Positions 24,621-32,368 of a DNA stretch of 32,368 nt are shown here, piece by piece; position 1 is the stretch's first letter; every line of letters starts with the position of its first letter. The stretch comes from Planctomycetota bacterium (GTDB taxonomy: Bacteria; Planctomycetota; UBA1135; UBA2386), in NCBI GenBank assembly GCA_016795295.1, contig JAEUHP010000288.1, positions 1 to 32,368 on the forward strand, written 5' to 3'. Position numbers and translations under genes: made by a program. The notes under the pieces were generated by a model that did not search any database, was not told the origin of the DNA, and saw nothing but the letters and a program-made list of their open reading frames with translations.

Positions 24621-27422
24621 ATGCACGTGCCCCAAAACGATCCGAGTCGGCTTGCCCGGGCGATTCAGCTCGGCCTGCAGTTTCGTGATTCGGGACGCAC
24701 CGATGTCGAGGCTTTCCTCCGCGAGCACGAATCGCTTCGCGAACTGCTGGAGCCGATCGTGTGCGGGGATGGCCAGGACGAGGCCGCCGGGCCCGAGACG
24801 CTCGCCAGCGACGCGGGCCCCGGCACGTCGAGCCCGGGGCGCCACTTCGGCCCCTACTTGCTCCAGCGCGAACTCGGCCGCGGCGGCATGGGGGCCGTGT
24901 ACCTCGCCAGCCAGCCAGGCTTGGATCGCCGCCTGGCGGTCAAGGTGGTGACCGCCCCTTCGGTGTTGGTCAGCGAACGGACGCTGCTGCGCTTCCAGCG
25001 AGAGGCGCGGCTCCTTGCCACCCTGGATCATCCGAACATCGTGCGGGTGGTGGATGCTGGGGTGCAGGACGGGGTCCCGTTCTTCGCCATGGACTGGATC
25101 CGCGGCGCCTCGTTGGCCGAACTGCTGGCCGCCGTGCGGCGGGCCGGCGCCGTGGTGGACCGCATCGCGACGTTGCGTGCCGCACTGCTCGGCGCAGTCG
25201 CCAGGCAGGGCGAGGATGGCGAACCGGACTGCAGTCCGCTGCCCGGCGACTACGTGACGACCGTGGTTGCGTTCGCCGCGGAGGTCGCAGAGGCCCTTGA
25301 CCACGCGCACGAGCACGGTGTGGTGCATCGCGATGTGAAGCCGAGCAACATCCTGGTCCGGCAGGACGGCAAGGCGATGCTGGTCGACTTCGGTGTGGCG
25401 CGAGCCGACGACGGGGCCATGCGAACGGCGACCGGGGACTTGGTCGGCACGCCGAGTTACATGGCGCCAGAGCAGCTGCAGGGAGGCGTTGTCGACCGGC
25501 GTACCGACGTTTGGGCGCTCGGCGCCACGCTCTACGAGATGTTGACGATGCGCTTGCCGTTCGTTGGTGACAACCAAGCTCGCGTCGTCCAGCAGGTGTT
25601 GCAAGCCGACCTCGTGGATCCGCGGCTGGTCGACCCCTCGGTCGGCAAGGATCTTGCCGCCGTGTTGCATCGAGCCCTCACCAAGGACCCGGAGCATCGT
25701 TACCAGTCTGCCCGTGCACTCGCCGGGGAGCTGCGCGCCGTCTTGGCCGGGCAGCGGGTGCAGGCCCGCTTGCCAGGGCCGTTGGAGAAGCTCGGCCGCT
25801 TCGTGCGTCGTGACCCGTGGCGGGCCATGGCCAGCGTCGTGGGCATCGCCACGCTCGTGGCTGCGGTTGCCGTCGATCAAGGACTGGCGGCGGACTTGCG
25901 CGCAGAGAGTCGGCGCAAGCAGGAGGCGCTGGCCGAAGCGCATCGGCTCTCGATCGCCGTCCGTCTGGATCGGGCCGTCGAAGCAGCGCGGGCGTTCCGC
26001 TGGCCCGACTTGGCGGCCATCCCGGCCCTCGAAGCCTGGCAGCGCGAGCACCGGGATCGGTTGCAGGCCGAGCTGGAGCCGATGGTGGCCATGCTGGAGC
26101 GGCTGCGGCACGAAGCACTGCCATACGGTTCTGACGAGGCAATGGCGGATCGCGAGAAGCATCCCGCAACGGCAGTTCTGACGCGATTGATGGACGAGCT
26201 GGCGGCGATCGAGGCGATACCCGCAGACCAACGCAGCGAGGCGGTCACCACACGGCGGGAACAACTGCTCCACGACCGCCTGGCGCTGCAGGCGAGCATC
26301 GAGGCCGGTCGGTCCTGGCGATTCGCCGCTGCGGACCGGCAGTTCCTCCACGACGAAGTGGCGCGTACCGTCGACCGGTTGCGTGCCTTCCTCGCGCCCA
26401 CCGGTTTGGCTGCGCAGCTCGCGAACCGCGCCGCCTGGGCAGCCGAGAGCCACCGCCGCTGCATCGAGGAGGCCGCGAGCACCTGGCACGCGGTCGCAGC
26501 GGAGCTGGCCGCCGAGCCGCGCTTCGCCGGATGGCAGCTCTCGCCGCAGCGCGATTTGCTGCCGGTCGGCAAGGATCCGCGTTCTGGGCTGTGGGAGTTC
26601 GTGCATCTGCCTTCCGCCCAGCGCGGCCAGGAGCTGCCGCAGCGCGGCGCCGACGGTTCGCTGCGGCTCGGCGACGGCAACGGCATCGTCTTCGTGCTGC
26701 TGCCCGGTGGGACGTTCGTGATGGGGGCGCAGGCGAATGCGTCGGACCAGCCCAACTTCGATCCTGCGGCCGAACCCATCGAGGGTCCGGTTGCGACCGT
26801 GACCCTGGCACCGTTCTTCATGTCCAAGTTCGAGCTGACGCGTTCGCAGTGGGCGTGCCTCACGGACGGGGAGTCGCTGGTGATTCCGACCCATGCGAAA
26901 CCACCGGGGTTGGCTCCCGCCGAGGGCGTGACCCAGCAGCGGGCCTTGGCGGTGCTGGCCACGGTTGGGCTGGAATTGCCCTCGGAGGCGCAGTGGGAGT
27001 ACGCATGCCGTGCCGGGACCGACTCGCCTTGGCACTTCGGCACGCGCGCGCGCGCCAGCCAGTACGCGAACTTCGCAGGCAAGTCGGCCCCACCAGGGGC
27101 GCCGCGCGATGCCGACGTCGACGACGACGGCCACCGCCACCTGGTTGATCCAGGTACGTTCGAGCCGAATGCCTTTGGCTTGCACGACATGCATGGCAAC
27201 GTCGACGAGCTCACGTCCGACCGTCTCGGGCACCTCGCCTTGCGCCGGGACGATGGACGCAGCACGGGGCAGGCGCCGTTCGACGAGGCTCGGATCGTGA
27301 AGCGCGGTGGCTCCAACCATTCGCGGTTGGTGGACTGTCGCGCATCGCGTCGCGCTTACGTGCGGGCGACCGCCGTCATGCCCAGCGGCGGACTGCGTGC
27401 CGCGCGGTCGGTGACCCGATGA
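24621..27422 (+). CDS. Receptor-like Ser/Thr protein kinase fused to FGE/SUMF1-like domain (first of tandem pair)
   Basis: The 933-residue protein begins with an acidic helical region (1-75). The kinase domain at about 77-375 has the glycine loop GRGGMG (86-91), Lys108, HRDVKPSN (Asp238), DFG (256-258) and APEQ (282-285). About 45 extra residues (172-213) sit before the alpha-E helix. One membrane helix at 401-419 is followed by a coiled or helical region and a conserved segment (WRFAAADRQFLHDEV near 566, then DLLPVGKDPRSGLWEFVHL at 645-663). The C-terminal FGE-like domain is at about 688-930 (FVLLPGGTFVMG, LPSEAQWEYACRAG, NAFGLHDMHGN). The paired catalytic Cys of true formylglycine-generating enzymes are absent (SGGLRAARS at the usual GFRC site), so binding or structure is more likely. 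The kinase should be cytoplasmic and the FGE part outside. The stop overlaps the next start (ATGA). Confidence 0.9.
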   Translation: MHVPQNDPSRLARAIQLGLQFRDSGRTDVEAFLREHESLRELLEPIVCGDGQDEAAGPETLASDAGPGTSSPGRHFGPYLLQRELGRGGMGAVYLASQPGLDRRLAVKVVTAPSVLVSERTLLRFQREARLLATLDHPNIVRVVDAGVQDGVPFFAMDWIRGASLAELLAAVRRAGAVVDRIATLRAALLGAVARQGEDGEPDCSPLPGDYVTTVVAFAAEVAEALDHAHEHGVVHRDVKPSNILVRQDGKAMLVDFGVARADDGAMRTATGDLVGTPSYMAPEQLQGGVVDRRTDVWALGATLYEMLTMRLPFVGDNQARVVQQVLQADLVDPRLVDPSVGKDLAAVLHRALTKDPEHRYQSARALAGELRAVLAGQRVQARLPGPLEKLGRFVRRDPWRAMASVVGIATLVAAVAVDQGLAADLRAESRRKQEALAEAHRLSIAVRLDRAVEAARAFRWPDLAAIPALEAWQREHRDRLQAELEPMVAMLERLRHEALPYGSDEAMADREKHPATAVLTRLMDELAAIEAIPADQRSEAVTTRREQLLHDRLALQASIEAGRSWRFAAADRQFLHDEVARTVDRLRAFLAPTGLAAQLANRAAWAAESHRRCIEEAASTWHAVAAELAAEPRFAGWQLSPQRDLLPVGKDPRSGLWEFVHLPSAQRGQELPQRGADGSLRLGDGNGIVFVLLPGGTFVMGAQANASDQPNFDPAAEPIEGPVATVTLAPFFMSKFELTRSQWACLTDGESLVIPTHAKPPGLAPAEGVTQQRALAVLATVGLELPSEAQWEYACRAGTDSPWHFGTRARASQYANFAGKSAPPGAPRDADVDDDGHRHLVDPGTFEPNAFGLHDMHGNVDELTSDRLGHLALRRDDGRSTGQAPFDEARIVKRGGSNHSRLVDCRASRRAYVRATAVMPSGGLRAARSVTR

Positions 27423-30049
27423 GCGGGTCCACGAGTGACCGCGATTTCGGGGCCTATCGCCTGCTGGGCGAGCTCGGCCGCGGTGGCATGGGCACCGTGT
27501 ACGTGGCAATCCAACGTTCCTTGCAGCGGGCGGTTGCGTTGAAGGTTCTGGCCGCCAAGTTGGTGACCGAACGAGCGCTGTGGCGATTCCAGCGCGAGGC
27601 CAAGCTGCTGGCCAGGCTCGACCATCCAGGCATCGTCAAAGTGATCGAAACCGGCATGGTGGCCGGCCAGCCGTTCTTCACGATGGAACTGGTTGCCGGC
27701 GCGTCGCTCGCCGAAGTGATCCGCGGCTTGTCTGCGCAGGCGCGTGGGCGATCCTCTGGGGCAACGATTGCGCAACTGGTGCAGCGACGTGCCCAGGAAG
27801 TCGATGCCGCCCTGTCGCCAGCCAAGCGCTGGGGTCTCCCGGCGGATCCGATCCAGGCGATGGTCATGATCGTCGCCGAGGCCGCCGTGGCGCTGGCCAG
27901 CGCCCACGCTGCCGGCGTGGTGCATCGGGATGTCAAGCCGAGCAACCTTCTGATCCGCTGGGATGGTGCGGTGCGTCTCGCCGACTTCGGGATCGCACAC
28001 CACGACGGTGCATCGGTGCTGACTGCGACCGGTGAGCTGGCTGGCACCCCTGCCTACATGGCTCCGGAGCAGTTGCGCGGCCAAGTGACCGACCATCGTA
28101 CCGATGGCTTCGCGTTGGGTGCCGTGCTCTACGAGGCGCTGACCCTGCAACCTCCGTTCCCCGGGCGGACGGTGGCGGAGCGCCTGGCGAAGATCGACGT
28201 CGCGCCGATTCCCGCCGATCGCCTCGTCCAAGGGATCGGACGCGACTTGATGGCGGTGCTGGACACTGCGCTCGCGCCCGATCCGGCCGCGCGCTACCAG
28301 TCCATGGGCGACCTGGCGCTGGATCTGCAAGCGATCTTGGCCGGGCAACCGGTTCGGGCGCGCCGCCTCGGCGCGCTGGAAGCGCTGTGGCGGCGTGCGC
28401 GGCGGCGGCCGTGGCGTGTGGCGACGTTGCTGCTGGTGGTCCTGGCCGTTGGTTTGCTGGTGGTCGTCGACCATCGCGGCCGGCGGCAGGTGCAGACCGA
28501 GGTCGCGGCGGCGACGGCGGCGCTCGGGGAGGTTCACCGCCTGACCATTGGTGTCCGGCTCGACACGGCGATCGCCGCCGCGAACGCTTTCCGCGTGGCG
28601 CGCGTGGCAGACGTTCCCGCCATGCGCCGTTGGTTGGCAGACCACGGCGAACCGTTGCGGGCAGAGCTGCCGGGGCTCGAAGCGTTGCTCGCGCAGCTGC
28701 GCAGTGAAGCGCTGCCGTACGGCCCCGAGGAACATGCTGCCGCCGTCGCCGACCATCCTGCGGTCGCCGTGTTGGCCAGGATCGACGAGGAGCTGGCTTT
28801 TCTCGACGGCAAGCTGGCTCGGCAGCCTGGGCATCCGCCGTCCTTGCAGCGAAGGCCGCTGGTGGTGCAGGCGCGACTCGAACAGCAGCGGCTGCTGGAC
28901 GAGGTCAGGGTTTGGCGCTTCCACACCGCCGAGCGGCAGTACCTGCACGATCAGGTCGCGTTGCTCCTGGCTCGGCTGCGCACGTTTCTCGACGGTCCTG
29001 GTGCCCCGTTCGCCCGCGTGACTGCGCAGATCGAGTGGGCCGCGGTGAGCCACCAACGGACGGCGGTCGCCGCAGCGGATCTCTGGGCGCAGGTGGCCGA
29101 AGACGTGTTCGCCGACCCGCGCTTCGCGGGCCTACGACTACGGCCGCAGAGCGATCTGCTGCCATTGGCCAAAGACCCGCACAGCGGCTTGTGGGAATTC
29201 GTGCATCTGCGCAGCGGCGCCACGGGTGCGGAGATTCCGACACGGCAGGCGAACGGTCGGCTGCGCCCGGATGCCGGCATGGGCATCCTGTTCGTGCTGC
29301 TGCCGGGAGGGGTGTGCACGATCGGCGCTCAGAGAGACGACCCCAGCGCTCCTCACCACGACTCTGCCGCGAGCAAAGACGAAGGACCGGTGAAGACTGT
29401 GAGACTGGAGCCGTTCTTCTGTGGCAAGTACGAGACGACCGTCGAGCAATGGGCGCGTCTGGTGAGCAGCAGTTCGGAGGACGGCGAGGCCGCGACTCCT
29501 CCTGCGCCGGCCAAAGAGAGCCCCGTGCCGTGGGCTCCCGTCGCTTCCGTGAGCCAGGTCCGCGCGCTTTCTGTGCTCGCCGACCACGGCCTCACCCTGC
29601 CCAACGAGTCCCAGTGGGAATATGCCTGCCGTGCCGGGACTGCGACTCCTTGGCCGTTCGGGGCGCGGGAGAACGCCACCAAGTTCGCCAACTTCGCCGA
29701 TCGGCTTGCCGGAAGCACGGGCCTGCCCACTCCGGACACCGACCTCGAGGACGGCTACGCGCGGGTCGCGCCGGTCGGCTCGTTCCTGCCCAACGCGTTT
29801 GGCCTGCACGACATGACGGGCAACCTGACCGAGCTGGTCGACGGCCGTCTCAGCGGTCGATTGACCACGCCGATTCCAGGTTTCGACTCGAGGCAGCAGC
29901 GTTACGACGATCGCATGTGCCTCGTGCGGGGCGGCTCGTTCCGCAGCCCTTTGTTGTTCCTGCGGGCAGCTGCCCGGCGCGACGCGGTCAGTCCCGACCA
30001 AGCCCAGGTCGACACCGGCCTGCGGGCAGTGCGTGCCATCGAGCTTTGA
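27419..30049 (+). CDS. Receptor-like Ser/Thr protein kinase fused to FGE/SUMF1-like domain (second of tandem pair)
   Basis: The 876-residue protein is a diverged paralogue of its upstream neighbour, with which it shares architecture throughout, but it lacks the 75-residue N-terminal extension. The kinase shows GRGGMG (20-25), Lys42, HRDVKPSN (Asp171), DFG (189-191) and APEQ (215-218). The usual TDVWALG segment reads TDGFALG. The same insertion before the alpha-E helix is present (about 103-148). A membrane helix at 334-350 follows, then the shared region (VWRFHTAERQYLHDQV, DLLPLAKDPHSGLWEFVHL) and an FGE-like domain (FVLLPGGVCTIG, LPNESQWEYACRAG, NAFGLHDMTGNLTELVD, VRGGSF). Catalytic Cys are again lacking. 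The ATG at 27419 overlaps the upstream stop, so the two kinases are probably made together and might form a heteromer. Confidence 0.9.
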   Translation: MSGSTSDRDFGAYRLLGELGRGGMGTVYVAIQRSLQRAVALKVLAAKLVTERALWRFQREAKLLARLDHPGIVKVIETGMVAGQPFFTMELVAGASLAEVIRGLSAQARGRSSGATIAQLVQRRAQEVDAALSPAKRWGLPADPIQAMVMIVAEAAVALASAHAAGVVHRDVKPSNLLIRWDGAVRLADFGIAHHDGASVLTATGELAGTPAYMAPEQLRGQVTDHRTDGFALGAVLYEALTLQPPFPGRTVAERLAKIDVAPIPADRLVQGIGRDLMAVLDTALAPDPAARYQSMGDLALDLQAILAGQPVRARRLGALEALWRRARRRPWRVATLLLVVLAVGLLVVVDHRGRRQVQTEVAAATAALGEVHRLTIGVRLDTAIAAANAFRVARVADVPAMRRWLADHGEPLRAELPGLEALLAQLRSEALPYGPEEHAAAVADHPAVAVLARIDEELAFLDGKLARQPGHPPSLQRRPLVVQARLEQQRLLDEVRVWRFHTAERQYLHDQVALLLARLRTFLDGPGAPFARVTAQIEWAAVSHQRTAVAAADLWAQVAEDVFADPRFAGLRLRPQSDLLPLAKDPHSGLWEFVHLRSGATGAEIPTRQANGRLRPDAGMGILFVLLPGGVCTIGAQRDDPSAPHHDSAASKDEGPVKTVRLEPFFCGKYETTVEQWARLVSSSSEDGEAATPPAPAKESPVPWAPVASVSQVRALSVLADHGLTLPNESQWEYACRAGTATPWPFGARENATKFANFADRLAGSTGLPTPDTDLEDGYARVAPVGSFLPNAFGLHDMTGNLTELVDGRLSGRLTTPIPGFDSRQQRYDDRMCLVRGGSFRSPLLFLRAAARRDAVSPDQAQVDTGLRAVRAIEL

Positions 30050-30210
30050 CCGATGGCGCGACGGCATCGAGGGTTCGCTGCCGCAGCGAGCCGGTCGCCG
30101 ACCGTGCAGGCACCGCGGGGATCCAAGGGGTGGCGAGGGCCAGGTTGACCGCACGTTGCTCGCCGCCTACCGTGAGCCCCGTTCCGCCAGTCGAACGGCG
30201 CCATTCGTCG

Positions 30211-30846
30211 ATGACCGAGCCCGACCGCACTACCGATTCGACACCGGCGTCGCCCGACGACACGGCCGCATTGCTACGCCGTTGGCATGCCGGAGATCGT
30301 GAGGCTTTGCACGAGCTGGTGCAGCGCGACCTGCCGTGGATTCGGGCGCGCGTCCGCCAGCGGCTCGGTGAGGGGCTCCGCCAGCACGGCGACACGGACG
30401 ACTTCCTGCACGAAGCAGTGCTCGACATCTTGGCTTGGACCCCTCGGTTCATAGCCAACGATCGGGAGGTCTTCCGCAGAATGGTGACTCGAATCGTGGA
30501 GAACACCCTGCGCGGGCAGGCCGAGTTCTATGCACGCATGCGCCGCGACCGGGCGCGGATCGCCGATTCGGACTGTGTGCTCGAACTGGATGCGCGGCAG
30601 CGCACGGACACCACGCCCAGTCAGCATGCGGCTCGCCACGAAGAGGAGGCTTGGCTGCGGCTGGCGATGGACTTGCTCGATCCCGACGATCGCGACGTGA
30701 TCGTGTGCCGCGAATGGCGTGGCGAGTCGTTCGGCGAGATCGGCCAGCGCCTGGGCGTTCCAGAGAACACTGCCCGCATGCGCTTCTCGCGCGCGGTGGG
30801 CCGGCTGGCGACGCAAGTCGAGGCGCTGCGGCGCGGTGTCGTTTGA
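30211..30846 (+). CDS. ECF-family RNA polymerase sigma factor
   Basis: The 211-residue protein has a sigma-2 region at about 22-110 (DTDDFLHEAVLDILAW at 61-76, FRRMVTRIVENTLRGQAEFY at 88-107) and a sigma-4 region at about 145-205 (LLDPDDRDVIVCREWRGESF, GEIGQRLGVPENTARMRFSRA). The pattern matches the planctomycete sigma factors commonly found beside Ser/Thr kinases. No anti-sigma gene is adjacent, so control by the kinases or by another route is possible. Acidic residues in region 2.2 (Asp61, Asp63, Asp64, Glu68) are kept, so it does not obviously need phosphorylation to bind core polymerase. The ATG at 30211 has no ribosome site; an in-frame GTG about 39 bases upstream is possible. The 161-base gap before it shows no clear promoter. 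Confidence 0.85.
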   Translation: MTEPDRTTDSTPASPDDTAALLRRWHAGDREALHELVQRDLPWIRARVRQRLGEGLRQHGDTDDFLHEAVLDILAWTPRFIANDREVFRRMVTRIVENTLRGQAEFYARMRRDRARIADSDCVLELDARQRTDTTPSQHAARHEEEAWLRLAMDLLDPDDRDVIVCREWRGESFGEIGQRLGVPENTARMRFSRAVGRLATQVEALRRGVV

Positions 30847-30994
30847 TCGACGCGCCGAGCGTCGGCAAGAGGTGCGGTCTGGAGCTGTCGCGGCGAAGCT
30901 GCCGGCGTTGGTAATGCGCCGGCGCCGAGGCAATGGTCTGGGCGCGGCCGCGGTCCACGGTGCGAAGGTCCTCTACGGCGGTTATCTTGCGGCC

Positions 30995-31537
30995 ATGACG
31001 GAAGCCTATTGGATTCGCAAACCCGGCGGTTCGGGTTACTTCGGCCCGATGACCATCGAGCACCTGCGCGAGAAGGTCGCCGGCGGCATCTTCGGGGCCA
31101 CCCACGAAGCCAGGCTCGCCGTGCCCGGAGCCGCCAGCGAAGTGCTGGACGAACAGGGCTGGCAGCCGGTTTGGCGTCTGCTCGGCCTGCCCGAGCCGAT
31201 GGCCAAGCGGCCGCGTCGCAAGGCGGAGGAGGTGTCGGCGCGAAGTTCGCGGATCGAAGAACTGCGGGCTGCGAGCCGTTACCCGACCCTGCGCAGCCTG
31301 GTGCGCCTGTTCGCCACCGTGGCGTTCGTGGTCCTGGGTGTGACCGTGCTGGTGGGCTTGGGGGCCACGCGCGGGGCGGGCTTCCTCGGCGTCCTGATCG
31401 TCTTGGGCGCTGCAGGCCTGCAGGTCTGCGCCATCCTGCTCGGCTACCACTTGGTGCACTTGCTGATCGACATCGCCGATTGCCAGCTGCGCGCCGACGA
31501 CGATCGCGAAGCCCGGCGCGACGCCGCCAAGGACTGA
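30995..31537 (+). CDS. GYF_2 (DUF4339)-like domain protein with two membrane helices
   Basis: The 180-residue protein starts with a GYF_2-like domain (YWIRKPGGSGYFGPMTIEHLREKVAGGIFG at 5-34, with Trp6 and a GP turn), continuing to about residue 70 with a second WQPVWRLLGL segment. A basic linker (70-100) leads to two hydrophobic segments at about 107-125 and 131-157, which point to a membrane-anchored protein with a cytoplasmic N-terminal domain. Function is not known; the GYF_2 fold is often attached to bacterial membrane proteins. The ATG at 30995 is chosen because the domain starts six residues later; the open frame further upstream is not homologous. It lies 148 bases after the sigma factor gene. 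Confidence 0.72.
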   Translation: MTEAYWIRKPGGSGYFGPMTIEHLREKVAGGIFGATHEARLAVPGAASEVLDEQGWQPVWRLLGLPEPMAKRPRRKAEEVSARSSRIEELRAASRYPTLRSLVRLFATVAFVVLGVTVLVGLGATRGAGFLGVLIVLGAAGLQVCAILLGYHLVHLLIDIADCQLRADDDREARRDAAKD

Positions 31538-31544
31538 AGCAGGC

Positions 31545-31589
31545 CCTGGGGCTGCGGGTGGCGCCGGTCCGCACCGCGCAAGCCCCAGG
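31545..31589 (+). terminator. Long inverted repeat just after the GYF_2 gene
   Basis: CCTGGGGCT (31545-31553) pairs with AGCCCCAGG (31581-31589), a nine-base stem whose 27-base loop can fold again through TGCGG/CCGCA. It starts eight bases after the stop codon. No T-run follows. It is a plausible transcription end. Confidence 0.4.
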
Positions 31590-31612
31590 CGGTGTCGAAC
31601 GGCAGCGACGTT

Positions 31613-31621
31613 GGGGGGGGG
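31613..31621 (+). repeat. Run of nine G
   Basis: A single-base tract of nine G, about 100 bases before the ATG of the last gene. It is the longest homopolymer I noticed. It may be variable in length or error-prone. Confidence 0.5.
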
Positions 31622-31719
31622 CTCGGGTGCGCGGCTCCTGACGGCGACGAACGAGGAATGAGGGCTTGCGGTGTGCGGTTGCCGGTCGCCTGCGACTGAA
31701 CCGGGACCAGCAGGAGCAC

Positions 31720-32368
31720 ATGGCAAGACACCACTCATTCGTTCTGTTCGCCACAGCGGGGCTGTGGGCCTTCGCGGCATCCCTCACGGCACAGCATGCG
31801 GTCGAACGCGAACGCGACCACGCCACCGATGCCAGGATCGGCACCGCGGCATCGCTGCGGCAGGGCTGTGGGCTGCAGCTCGTCGAGGGTGACCGGTTGC
31901 TGGGCGTCGGCCCGGACTACAACGCTTGGTTCGGCCGCGAGGGCATCTCGTTCACACCGGCACTCGGCAAGCAGGCGGCGCACGATCTGCCACTCGCGTT
32001 CACGACGACCGTGGTCGGTCGCGGTGGCGAGCTGCTGCCGGTGGCGGCCGCGAGCCGTGCCCATGCCGAGAAGACCGTGTCCTATCGCCGCGGGAATCTG
32101 GTCGAGACCTACGAGGTGCGGCCGGAGGGGGTGAAGCAGAGCTTCGTCTTCCACACGCTGCCGCAGGGCGGCGGGGATCTCGTGGTGCGCGGTGCAGTGA
32201 CCACCGATCTGCAGCCCGGTGCGGCGGCAGGGGATGCCATGACGTGGTCGTTGCCCGGTGTCGGCGGCGTGTCGATCGCCGGCGTGCTCGGCATCGACGG
32301 TGCGGGTCGCCAGGTGCGTGGCAGCCTCGCCGTGTGCGACGGCGGTGTGGAGTTCCGGCTGCCGGCGA
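31720..32368 (+). CDS. Secreted hypothetical protein, 3' end beyond the window
   Basis: An open frame of 216 codons runs from the ATG at 31720 to the window edge without a stop. Residues 1-25 (MARHHSFVLFATAGLWAFAA and on) form a signal peptide with likely cleavage after LTAQ or nearby. The mature part begins with repeated HAVERERDHATDARIGTAA and then looks beta-rich, with many Gly and Val (VSYRRGNLVETYEVRPEG). Such patterns occur at the start of large planctomycete surface proteins, but I recognise no named domain in this fragment. AGGAG at 31712-31716 lies only three bases from the ATG, which is tight. The upstream gap 31538-31719 holds the hairpin and the G-run described separately. Confidence 0.75.
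   Translation, partial: MARHHSFVLFATAGLWAFAASLTAQHAVERERDHATDARIGTAASLRQGCGLQLVEGDRLLGVGPDYNAWFGREGISFTPALGKQAAHDLPLAFTTTVVGRGGELLPVAAASRAHAEKTVSYRRGNLVETYEVRPEGVKQSFVFHTLPQGGGDLVVRGAVTTDLQPGAAAGDAMTWSLPGVGGVSIAGVLGIDGAGRQVRGSLAVCDGGVEFRLPA

Noticed and set aside
26680..27422. Active formylglycine-generating enzyme or EgtB-type iron enzyme
   Set aside because: Neither the Cys pair of FGE nor the iron-binding His motif of EgtB is visible.
24537..29056. Long minus-strand frames (990 and 566 codons) opposite the kinases
   Set aside because: Composition is His/Gln/Arg-rich with no motif, while the plus strand carries complete kinase and FGE motifs.
1..32368. CRISPR arrays, insertion sequences, tRNA or rRNA genes
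   Set aside because: No spaced identical repeats, transposase motifs, cloverleaf-like or ribosomal sequences were recognised on either strand by reading. A search with dedicated tools was not possible.

Overview
This is a GC-rich, gene-dense bacterial chromosome segment. The gene content points to Planctomycetota or a close relative in the PVC group. The main indicators are two tandem Ser/Thr kinases fused to formylglycine-generating-enzyme-like (SUMF1/FGE) domains next to an ECF sigma factor, a giant ThuA / heme-binding-dehydrogenase / cytochrome c fusion in an operon with a Gfo/Idh/MocA oxidoreductase and a sugar epimerase, a stand-alone SWIB protein, a RedB-like thioredoxin-fold protein, and many secreted proteins of unknown role. 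No rRNA, tRNA, CRISPR array, phage gene or transposase was seen. The assignment is inferred from family content only; no 16S or other phylogenetic marker was available.

Layout: (1) 1-1289 is a stretch of visibly lower GC with two overlapping orphan genes, the second a Cys-rich secreted protein that appears frameshifted. (2) 1452-6412 holds endonuclease III facing a SUFU-domain gene plus a DUF1289 gene across a palindrome-bearing divergent region, then a RedB-like gene with a membrane-bound methyl-accepting protein (both minus), and an S1/P1 nuclease (plus). (3) 6462-16209 is a long run of minus-strand genes: thiol peroxidase, SWIB protein, MFS transporter, Nudix-metallo-beta-lactamase fusion, a second methyl-accepting protein, a secreted thioredoxin-fold/toroid protein and a CLC-CBS chloride protein. 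(4) 16319-18135 has two small lipoproteins (convergent) and ribose-5-phosphate isomerase A. (5) 18331-18834 is a second lower-GC patch with a small orphan gene overlapping the remnant of a nucleotidyltransferase-like gene. (6) 18888-24415 is a tight three-gene minus-strand operon that looks like periplasmic-to-cytoplasmic sugar oxidation. (7) 24621-31537 is a plus-strand signalling block: two overlapping receptor-like kinases, an ECF sigma factor and a GYF_2-type membrane protein. (8) From 31720 a secreted protein runs off the window end.

How the genes may work together: in the sugar operon, the exported ThuA/dehydrogenase/cytochrome protein could oxidise or bind a sugar outside the cytoplasm, while the oxidoreductase and epimerase handle the product inside. 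In the signalling block, the kinases would carry a cytoplasmic kinase domain, one membrane helix and an external FGE-like module, with a sigma factor encoded just downstream as a plausible output. Both schemes are inferences from gene order and domain make-up. The parts that look least described are the shared region between the membrane helix and the FGE fold in the kinases, the Nudix-MBL fusion with an expanded Nudix box, the CLC protein with an apparent channel-type residue at the inner gate, and the broken nucleotidyltransferase.
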